The notes under the pieces were generated by a model that ran no database searches, was not told the DNA's origin, and worked only from the letters and a program-made list of their open reading frames with translations. Shown here piece by piece: positions 5,241 through 11,203 of a stretch of DNA of 15,137 nucleotides; position 1 is the stretch's first letter; each line of letters opens with the position of its first letter. The position numbers and the translations under genes were made by a program. This stretch comes from an uncultured Butyricicoccus sp. (GTDB taxonomy: Bacteria; Bacillota; Clostridia; Oscillospirales; Butyricicoccaceae): NCBI GenBank assembly GCA_910584935.1, contig CAJUDU010000038.1, forward strand, positions 1 through 15,137, written 5' to 3'.

Positions 5241-7061
5241 ATGGCAGCAGCACCCATGCGCCGCGGGCCGGGATTCATTCCGGGCGAAAAAGCAAAGAAT
5301 TTCCGCGGCACCATCCGGAAACTCATGCGTTATATTGGTTCTTATCGCATTGCGATGATATTTGTTGCAATTTTTGCGATAGGCAGTACGATTTTTAATA
5401 TTTTGGGGCCCAAAACCTTGGGTGGAGCAACTACAGAACTTGCAAACGGGCTGATGGCAAAAATCAGCGGTACCGGCAGTATCCATTTTGAGCGGATTGC
5501 GCAAATCCTTCTTATGGTTTTAGGGTTATATCTCATCAGTGCCGCGCTTACCTTTTTGCAAAGCCTGCTGATGACAGGCATTACCCAGCGGGTATGTTAC
5601 CGCCTGCGGCGGGAAATTGTTGAAAAAATTGACCGGATGCCCATGCGGTATTTTGAAAGTCAAACATATGGTGAAGTATTGTCACGCATTACAAATGATG
5701 TCGATTCACTCAGCACAGGGCTGAACCAAAGCATTACGCAGATGATTACTTCTGTTGCAACGATTTTAGGTGTACTCGTGATGATGTTGTCCATCAGTGT
5801 GACCATGACATTGATTACCTTAATTTTACTGCCAGTAAGTGCCGGACTCATTGGGCTGGTGGTACGGTTTTCCCAAAAATACTTCCGCAGCCAACAGGAA
5901 TATCTTGCAAAAATCAATGGGCAGGTAGAAGAAATATACAGTGGTCATACCATTGTGCAGGCATTTGGCAAAGAAGACGCGGTATGTGAAGAATTTGGCA
6001 AGATAAATCAGAAATTATATGAATCGGCATGGAAAAGCCAATTTATGTCGGGCATGATGCACCCGATTATGGTGCTGGTTGGCAACCTCGGTTATGTTGG
6101 CGTTGCGGTATCCGGTGCATTGTTTGCCGCAAGGGGGCGAATCACCATTGGCAATATCCAAGCATTTATCCAGTATGCAAAGAATTTCACTCAGCCAATC
6201 CAGCAGATTGCGCAGATTACCAATATGCTGCAATCCATGGCAGCGGCGGCGGAACGTGTTTTTGATTTTATGGCAGAGGAGGAAGAAGAACAATCCTCCA
6301 GCACGGATTATCATCCGCAGCAGGTACAGGGACAGGTACAATTTGACCATGTGCGGTTTGGTTATCATGCCGAACAGCCGGTCATCCATGATTTTTGTGC
6401 AAAAGTAGAACCGGGACAAAAAATAGCGATTGTTGGACCGACAGGCGCCGGCAAAACCACCATGGTAAAACTGCTGATGCGCTATTATGATGTGCAAGGC
6501 GGCAGCATCAGTTTGGATGGGCATGATATCCGAGAATTTGGACGGCGAGGACTGCGGCAGGCATTTGCCATGGTTTTGCAGGACACCTGGCTGTTCCAAG
6601 GGACAGTCATGGAAAATTTACGGTATGGGCGTATGGATGCAACCGATGAAGAAGTGATTGCCGCGGCAAAAGCGGCGCGGGTGCATCATTTTATCCAGAC
6701 CTTGCCAGGTGGCTATCAGATGGAACTGAATGAAGAAGCCTCAAACATTTCGCAGGGGCAGAAACAGTTATTAACCATTGCGCGGGCGATATTAGCAGAC
6801 CGTCCCGTGCTGATTTTAGATGAAGCAACATCTTCTGTCGATACCCGTACAGAAGCACAGATTCAGCAGGCTATGGATACTTTGATTGCAGGGCGCACCA
6901 GTTTTATCATTGCGCACCGGCTGTCGACCATCCGCAACGCGGATTTAATCTTGTGCATGAAAGATGGCGATATTATCGAACAAGGCACACATGAACAGCT
7001 TATGGCACAACAAGGGTTTTATGCAAACCTATATCAGAGCCAGTTTGAAAAAGTATCATGA
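5241..7061 (+). CDS. ABC exporter half-transporter, catalytic-site subunit
   Basis: A 606-residue partner of the preceding gene. About 320 residues of six-helix membrane domain are followed by an ATPase with Walker A GPTGAGKTT (399-407), Walker B with Asp527 and catalytic Glu528 (LILDEATSSVD), and switch His559. The signature is ISQGQ (503-507) instead of LSGGQ. In heterodimers this altered signature faces the defective Walker sites of the partner, so the pair has one working and one degenerate ATP site. The ATG directly follows the partner's TAA, and GGGGAGG lies in the end of that gene. A charged N-terminal tail (about 25 residues, PMRRGPGFIPGEKAKNF) precedes the first helix. It ends at the convergent terminator at 7061-7099. 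Confidence 0.96.
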   Translation: MAAAPMRRGPGFIPGEKAKNFRGTIRKLMRYIGSYRIAMIFVAIFAIGSTIFNILGPKTLGGATTELANGLMAKISGTGSIHFERIAQILLMVLGLYLISAALTFLQSLLMTGITQRVCYRLRREIVEKIDRMPMRYFESQTYGEVLSRITNDVDSLSTGLNQSITQMITSVATILGVLVMMLSISVTMTLITLILLPVSAGLIGLVVRFSQKYFRSQQEYLAKINGQVEEIYSGHTIVQAFGKEDAVCEEFGKINQKLYESAWKSQFMSGMMHPIMVLVGNLGYVGVAVSGALFAARGRITIGNIQAFIQYAKNFTQPIQQIAQITNMLQSMAAAAERVFDFMAEEEEEQSSSTDYHPQQVQGQVQFDHVRFGYHAEQPVIHDFCAKVEPGQKIAIVGPTGAGKTTMVKLLMRYYDVQGGSISLDGHDIREFGRRGLRQAFAMVLQDTWLFQGTVMENLRYGRMDATDEEVIAAAKAARVHHFIQTLPGGYQMELNEEASNISQGQKQLLTIARAILADRPVLILDEATSSVDTRTEAQIQQAMDTLIAGRTSFIIAHRLSTIRNADLILCMKDGDIIEQGTHEQLMAQQGFYANLYQSQFEKVS

Positions 7062-7099
7062 AAAAAACCCCCTTCCCATTGAACAATATGGGAAGGGGG
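7061..7099 (-). terminator. Terminator of uppP
   Basis: The stem CCCCCTTCCCAT (7068-7079) / ATGGGAAGGGGG (7088-7099) has an 8-base loop and is followed on the minus strand by seven T. It overlaps the last base of the convergent ABC gene and may weakly stop that transcript too, although the plus strand lacks a T run. Confidence 0.88.
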
Positions 7100-7107
7100 A
7101 TTCATGT

Positions 7108-7944
7108 TTATGCAAACAAAGCGGTATAGCCCCAGTAACCAAGCACCAAAATGCCCAATACAATGCGATACCAGCCAAACACTTTAAAATCATGCCGTTT
7201 GACATAACCCATCAGCATCTGGATACAAATAAGCGATACAAAATAGGCAACAACCGAACCAATAATCAGCAAAACCCATTCAAACAAAGCAAAGTCAAAA
7301 CCCAGTTTGATAAACTTGAGCAAGCTTGCGCCAAACATAACCGGTACAGCTAAGAAAAAGGTAAATTCAGCGGCGGCGGCGCGTCCGACGCCGATAGCAA
7401 TACTGCCCAAAATGGTTGCGCCTGAACGGGATGTGCCAGGGAAAATCGCGGCGATAAGCTGGAATAGCCCAATAATGAGCGCATCGCGGTAAGTGATATC
7501 ATGCACCTGCATAGCGCGTGCCTGCTGTCCGGCATTGTGGTTTTCCACGGCGATGAAGGCAATACCAAAGACAATCAGCGCCAGCCCAACCGTTTGGAAA
7601 TTATAAAACCATTCATTCAGCTTATCATCAAATAAAATGCCGACAACTGCCGCAGGGACGCAGGCGATGATAATTTTCAGCCATAACCGGAATACTTGCG
7701 GGTCGCCAACGGTGCGTCCCCGCCTGGATTTTTTCAGCGGTACGAACCGCCGCCAATATAATGTTAAAACGGCTAAAATCGCGCCGAATTGTATGACAAC
7801 AAAAAATAATTCCTTAAAGGCTTCGGAGGCGTCGAGCTGCAAAAACTCATCTACAAGAATCATATGCCCCGTGCTGGAAACAGGCAGCCATTCGGTAATG
7901 CCCTCCACAATGCCAAGGAATATGGCTTTTAATACTTCTACCAT
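7108..7944 (-). CDS. uppP: Undecaprenyl-diphosphate phosphatase UppP (BacA)
   Basis: An integral membrane enzyme that dephosphorylates undecaprenyl pyrophosphate, recycling the lipid carrier for peptidoglycan and other envelope polymers. Its overproduction is known to give bacitracin resistance. The 278-residue product shows both family motifs. The first is VEGITEWLPVSSTGH at residues 13-27, with Glu14, Glu18 and His27. The second is PGTSRSGAT near the middle. Hydrophobic segments cover most of the length, as expected. ATG at 7944 is chosen; a TTG one codon upstream is 8 bases from AAGGAG and might be the true start. No clear promoter lies in the short gap behind it, so it may depend on read-through past 7991-8007 from the lipoprotein gene. 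Confidence 0.97.
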   Translation of the reverse strand: MVEVLKAIFLGIVEGITEWLPVSSTGHMILVDEFLQLDASEAFKELFFVVIQFGAILAVLTLYWRRFVPLKKSRRGRTVGDPQVFRLWLKIIIACVPAAVVGILFDDKLNEWFYNFQTVGLALIVFGIAFIAVENHNAGQQARAMQVHDITYRDALIIGLFQLIAAIFPGTSRSGATILGSIAIGVGRAAAAEFTFFLAVPVMFGASLLKFIKLGFDFALFEWVLLIIGSVVAYFVSLICIQMLMGYVKRHDFKVFGWYRIVLGILVLGYWGYTALFA

Positions 7945-7990
7945 CAAAAATTGTTCTCCTTATCCTTGATGTCAAGCGGGTCAAACAAAT

Positions 7991-8007
7991 GGGCGGCACA
8001 GCCGCCC
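7991..8007 (-). terminator. Weak hairpin between lipoprotein gene and uppP
   Basis: GGGCGGC and GCCGCCC (7991-7997 and 8001-8007) form a 7-bp GC stem with a 3-base loop. On the minus strand it is followed by ATTTGTTT, a poor T tract, so partial termination before uppP is plausible. Confidence 0.6.
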
Positions 8008-8031
8008 CTGTTTTTCATATCCCCATATAGT

Positions 8032-8682
8032 TTATTGCGCCGCGGGGCGGAATATGCCTTCCACCGCGCCGGATAAAGTAAGTGCGCCCTCTGCGTCTTT
8101 ATCCCAGGTAAAGGTAATGTTATTGGTTGCATCTTCTGCGGCAGCCGCTTGGACTTTTGCCGTGCCGCGGATTTCCCCAACGCTGTATTCAAAAGAATTA
8201 TCATCAATCGGGACAAGTTCAAGCTGTTGTGTGCCATCGGTGAAACTGCCTTCCCAATCATAAACCGCATCGGTTTCGGGGTCATATAGCGAAAACTCGG
8301 AATAATCCCCCAAATGGTTGCCGCCCTCATAATTATATTTTTCGCCTGTCTTTTTGCTTACCGCAACCTGTCCAACCGCCTTGTTATCCTCGCGGTTTGC
8401 AACGATAAACACATAATAACCTTCCCCTGCAATTTCCAAGTTGGTTTTTGCGTCCAGCAGCATATATGTATCGGTATCAATGGTTTCTGCCAGCAGATTG
8501 CGTGCGTCAGACATGGTGACATCCTGGCTGACAGGCGGTTCAGGCTGCTTCTTTTCCGGCACAGGCAGTGAACCGCTGCCTGTACTGCTTGGTGCAACCG
8601 ATGAAGCAGGGTCTTTTTGCTTTGTGCAGCCGGCAAATGCCAGCAGGCTGACCGCCAAGAATAAAAACAAGGATTTTTTCAT
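8032..8682 (-). CDS. Secreted lipoprotein of unknown function
   Basis: A 216-residue protein with a lipoprotein signal peptide: KK, a hydrophobic core, then LLAFAGC with the lipidated cysteine at residue 19. A Ser/Pro-rich linker (PASSVAPSSTGSGSLPVPEK) follows. A first small region (about residues 50-110) includes AGEGYYVFIVANREDNKAVG and VSKKTGEKYNYEGG, reminiscent of the single-repeat peptidase-propeptide-like folds common in clostridial lipoproteins. A C-terminal beta-rich part follows. I do not recognise the family. ATG at 8682 is chosen because GAGGAGG precedes it by 11 bases and the signal peptide begins there; the frame itself is open further upstream. It has its own promoter and may be cotranscribed with uppP, suggesting an envelope role, which is inference. 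Confidence 0.88.
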   Translation of the reverse strand: MKKSLFLFLAVSLLAFAGCTKQKDPASSVAPSSTGSGSLPVPEKKQPEPPVSQDVTMSDARNLLAETIDTDTYMLLDAKTNLEIAGEGYYVFIVANREDNKAVGQVAVSKKTGEKYNYEGGNHLGDYSEFSLYDPETDAVYDWEGSFTDGTQQLELVPIDDNSFEYSVGEIRGTAKVQAAAAEDATNNITFTWDKDAEGALTLSGAVEGIFRPAAQ

Positions 8683-8725
8683 AACAAAAATAACCTCCTC
8701 AATGGACTGGATACGCCCCCTTGCT

Positions 8726-8754
8726 ATCATACCGGAAACTGCGCCAAAAGGCAA
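8726..8754 (-). promoter_or_regulatory. Lipoprotein gene promoter
   Basis: The minus strand reads TTGCCT, 17 bases, TATGAT (-35 at 8749-8754, -10 at 8726-8731). The start site would be near 8719, about 36 bases before the ATG. Confidence 0.55.
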
Positions 8755-8784
8755 CTATAATTTCTGGGACAAAAGGTCGAACCA

Positions 8785-8809
8785 AAAAGTTTTGCTGCCG
8801 TTTTGGCAG
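8785..8809 (-). terminator. Possible terminator after the histidine kinase
   Basis: On the minus strand CTGCC-AAAAC-GGCAG (8795-8809) is followed by CAAAACTTTTT. The stem has only five pairs and the T run is offset, so efficiency is doubtful. Confidence 0.4.
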
Positions 8810-8826
8810 GCAGGGGGAACCCTTTT

Positions 8827-10323
8827 CTAAGGGGTTTCATTTGGTTGATGTTCTGGGATGAGAAACCAAAATTCCATGCCGCCAGGCACGTTACGCGCCC
8901 CATAAGCGCCGCCTAAAAGATCCGCGGTTGCTTTCACAATACTCAGTCCGACGCCGCTGCCGCCAGATTCCCGGGAACGGGCTTTATCTGTGCGGTAAAA
9001 TTTTTCCCATAAGCGGGGCAGTTCCTGTTCAGTTACGCCCTCGCCTTCATTAAATACGGTGATTTGGGCGCCATCTGGCTGTGCTGCCGCAGATAAACAG
9101 ATTTTCCCATGCTCGGGTGTGTACCGGATAGCGTTGGACAAATAATTGCCAATGACCTGTTCAACCATCCCATAATCGCTGAAAATATGCAGCCCGCTTT
9201 GCCGCACCTCGACAGTTAGGTTTTTGCTGTCCGCAAGCAGCGCGGTTTGGTTGACCATCACCTGCAAAAACTCATCCAAATCAATATCAGTAAAGGTCGG
9301 CTGGTCGCGCCCAAGTTCCAATTTGGATAAATTCATGAGCTGCATGACGAGATTGTTCATCCGAACCGCCTCATCGGTAATGGTGGTACAGTAATATGCA
9401 ATATCTTCCGGTGTTTCGGCAATGCCTTCCCGTAACCCCTCGGCATAGCCTTGGATTAACGCAATCGGCGTTTTGAGTTCATGCGACACATTGACGATAA
9501 ATTCCTGTCGCATTTCATCCACCCGCTCTTTTTCGCGGATTTCATTGGCCAGTTTTGCATTGGTTTTGCGCAGCCCTTCTATGGCTTTTTCCAAGTGTTC
9601 ACTCAGCCGGTTAAGCGATTGCCCCAGCCAGCCGATTTCATCCTGTCGGCTGCCGTCGTATTTCTGCGAAAAATCAAGGGCTGCCATGCTGTTTGCAATA
9701 TTGCCCATTTTAATCAGCGGACGGGTAAAGTGCCGGGAAATCAAAAAGGCTAAAAAAGTGCAGACAATCAATGTGATACCGCCTGAAATCAGCAGAAATA
9801 CCATATTAAATGCGGAATTTTGCTCCATATACATAAAGGGTATCCTTGCCACCAGATATTCATCATGGTCAGAAAGCCGCCCAACCAGGCATAAAAATTC
9901 CTCATTGCGTTTATGGTCAACCACGCTGGTAATGATTGCGCCTTTTTCGTTGACATCCTGCATATCCACCTTATTCAGTGCGCTTTGGGTGATGGAAAGC
10001 CCATTATAAATGTTTTCCGAAGCGGCAATGATGCTGGAAGGCTGTTCGCGGACAACCGAATCATAAATCACCTTCCGGTGGCTGATAATTGCCAGCCGGA
10101 TGCCCAGCACATCCTCGCTGTTTAAAATCGTTGCCGCCAGGTTTTCACCGCCTTCCGCATAAACGGTACACATATCTTGGTATAAATCTTTGAGTGTCCG
10201 TTCACGCTGCCATAAATAATAATTATCATATAAGGTGACATTGAGCGCAGTCAGGATGCCGATAAAAATCACAGCGATTGCGCCAATGGCGGCAAAAAAT
10301 TTGAACCGGATAGAATGATACAT
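8827..10323 (-). CDS. Membrane sensor histidine kinase, orphan
   Basis: A 498-residue two-component sensor. Helix 1 (about 9-30) and helix 2 (about 173-196) bracket an extracytoplasmic sensing domain of about 140 residues. HAMP follows (about 191-245), with a coiled linker. The dimerisation domain carries the phosphorylated His281 in VSHELKTPIALIQGY. The ATPase has the N-box NYLSNAIRYTP (Asn397), a G1-like FNEGEGV and the G2 loop GGSGVGLSIVK. Everything needed for autophosphorylation is present. No response regulator gene lies on either side, so its partner is elsewhere. The ATG has GAGGTGG about 10 bases upstream. The preceding terminator ends only about 20 bases before the start codon, leaving no room for an ordinary promoter between them. 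Confidence 0.94.
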   Translation of the reverse strand: MYHSIRFKFFAAIGAIAVIFIGILTALNVTLYDNYYLWQRERTLKDLYQDMCTVYAEGGENLAATILNSEDVLGIRLAIISHRKVIYDSVVREQPSSIIAASENIYNGLSITQSALNKVDMQDVNEKGAIITSVVDHKRNEEFLCLVGRLSDHDEYLVARIPFMYMEQNSAFNMVFLLISGGITLIVCTFLAFLISRHFTRPLIKMGNIANSMAALDFSQKYDGSRQDEIGWLGQSLNRLSEHLEKAIEGLRKTNAKLANEIREKERVDEMRQEFIVNVSHELKTPIALIQGYAEGLREGIAETPEDIAYYCTTITDEAVRMNNLVMQLMNLSKLELGRDQPTFTDIDLDEFLQVMVNQTALLADSKNLTVEVRQSGLHIFSDYGMVEQVIGNYLSNAIRYTPEHGKICLSAAAQPDGAQITVFNEGEGVTEQELPRLWEKFYRTDKARSRESGGSGVGLSIVKATADLLGGAYGARNVPGGMEFWFLIPEHQPNETP

Positions 10324-10343
10324 TGAAGGGTGCCACCTCGCAG

Positions 10344-10381
10344 AAAAAAGCAGGGACGGAGGTTAAAAATCCCCCCGTCCC
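10344..10381 (-). terminator. Terminator/attenuator between ybjN-like gene and kinase
   Basis: On the minus strand GGGACGG pairs with CCGTCCC (10375-10381 with 10353-10359), the stem is extended inside by further G-C pairs with one mismatch, and TGCTTTTTT follows (T6 at 10344-10349). It ends about 20 bases before the kinase ATG. Confidence 0.82.
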
Positions 10382-10396
10382 CAGCGTTCATTTTAT

Positions 10397-10867
10397 TTAG
10401 TCGTCGTCGTCCTCGTTGTTGATTTCATCAAAGGCTTCTTTGGGGTCTTTGCCGCCATAAACAATGGAAAAAATGCCAGGCACATATTTATCGAACATAT
10501 TAAAACCAATATAGGTCAGGCGGACAACCACAGAATCCGGCAAGCCAGTTTCTTCTTCAAACACGCCAACTGCCTGATAAACCAGTTCGCCATCGGAAAA
10601 GTCCATTTGGAAATTGCCGAGCAGCAAAGTATAGTTGACATAGGTAAGGTACTGGCTGACCGCGATACGGTTTTTTTCCGGGATATTCATGGGCAGAATA
10701 GTGGAAAAGAGTGCGGTACGTGGGTTGACCACCCGTGCCATAAAGCGCACATCGGGGGAAACCTCTGTATTCATGGAAAACCGGATTAGCCCACGTTCCT
10801 CATCGGTAGAAAAGTTCAGCTCTTCATTTTCATAGACCTGCTTGATGGATAAAATATCAAATGCCAT
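10397..10867 (-). CDS. YbjN-family protein
   Basis: A 156-residue soluble protein matching the YbjN family, annotated as putative sensory transduction regulators and structurally related to type III secretion chaperones. The biochemical role is not established. Visible features are an N-terminal amphipathic part (FDILSIKQVYENEELNFSTD), a strand-rich middle (RGLIRFSMNTEVSPDVRFMA), the helix PEKNRIAVSQYLTYVNYTLLLGNF, and GELVYQAVGVFEEE. It ends in an acidic tail (NNEDDDD) typical of soluble chaperone-like proteins. AGGAGGAG lies just upstream of the ATG. It has its own extended -10 promoter behind the tRNA terminator and ends in the terminator at 10344-10381. The histidine kinase follows; whether they are functionally linked is unknown. 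Confidence 0.82.
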   Translation of the reverse strand: MAFDILSIKQVYENEELNFSTDEERGLIRFSMNTEVSPDVRFMARVVNPRTALFSTILPMNIPEKNRIAVSQYLTYVNYTLLLGNFQMDFSDGELVYQAVGVFEEETGLPDSVVVRLTYIGFNMFDKYVPGIFSIVYGGKDPKEAFDEINNEDDDD

Positions 10868-10909
10868 AATGCTCCTCCTGAAAATACAGTATTACAGTTA
10901 CATAGCAAC

Positions 10910-10918
10910 AGTATACCA
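10910..10918 (-). promoter_or_regulatory. Extended -10 promoter of the ybjN-like gene
   Basis: The minus strand reads TGGTATACT, an extended -10 element (TG-N-TATACT). No good -35 is seen, which is common with extended -10 promoters. Transcription would begin near 10904, about 36 bases before the ATG. Confidence 0.45.
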
Positions 10919-10942
10919 CATCCGGACAGAAAAAACCACTGC

Positions 10943-10980
10943 AAAAAAAGAAAAACCACAGGGATAAATACCTGTGGTTT
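10943..10980 (-). terminator. tRNA-Gly terminator
   Basis: AAACCACAGG (10953-10962) pairs with CCTGTGGTTT (10971-10980). On the minus strand the stem is followed by a pyrimidine tract with T5-C-T7. It begins only a few bases after the tRNA 3' end. Confidence 0.85.
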
Positions 10981-10984
10981 TGTC

Positions 10985-11060
10985 TGGAGCGGATGACGAG
11001 GCTCGAACTCGCTACCTCCACCTTGGCAAGGTGGCGCTCTACCAGATGAGCTACATCCGC
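10985..11060 (-). tRNA. tRNA-Gly (anticodon GCC)
   Basis: A complete 76-base tRNA with encoded CCA. The acceptor stem is GCGGATG / CATCCGC. The D arm starts TAGCTCATCTGGTAGAGC. The anticodon stem CCACC / GGTGG encloses TTGCCAA, giving anticodon GCC, which reads GGC and GGT. The T arm is GCGAG-TTCGAGC-CTCGT with one G-U pair. It is a single-gene transcript with its own promoter and terminator, not part of a tRNA cluster. Confidence 0.97.
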
Positions 11061-11083
11061 GTTTGCCGCTCGGAACGATATTT

Positions 11084-11112
11084 ATTATACCAGCGAATCC
11101 GCTCCGCGTCAA
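11084..11112 (-). promoter_or_regulatory. tRNA-Gly promoter
   Basis: The minus strand reads TTGACG, 17 bases, TATAAT (-35 at 11107-11112, -10 at 11084-11089), close to the ideal vegetative promoter. It sits between the SLH gene terminator and the tRNA. Confidence 0.85.
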
Positions 11113-11156
11113 GGATTATTTTCAAAAATTTTTTTGATTTTTGCGTCTGCATAAAG

Positions 11157-11193
11157 AAACAGCGCTGGAGGGCAAACACTCACAGCGCTGTTT
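11157..11193 (-). terminator. SLH gene terminator
   Basis: AAACAGCGCTG (11157-11167) and CAGCGCTGTTT (11183-11193) form an 11-bp stem with a 15-base loop, followed on the minus strand by CTTTATG, a short T tract. Confidence 0.75.
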
Positions 11194-11203
11194 TACAAAT
11201 CAT

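Noticed and set aside
9473..10009. 178-codon plus-strand frame opposite the histidine kinase
   Set aside because: The kinase motifs on the other strand are unambiguous; this frame is the antisense shadow.
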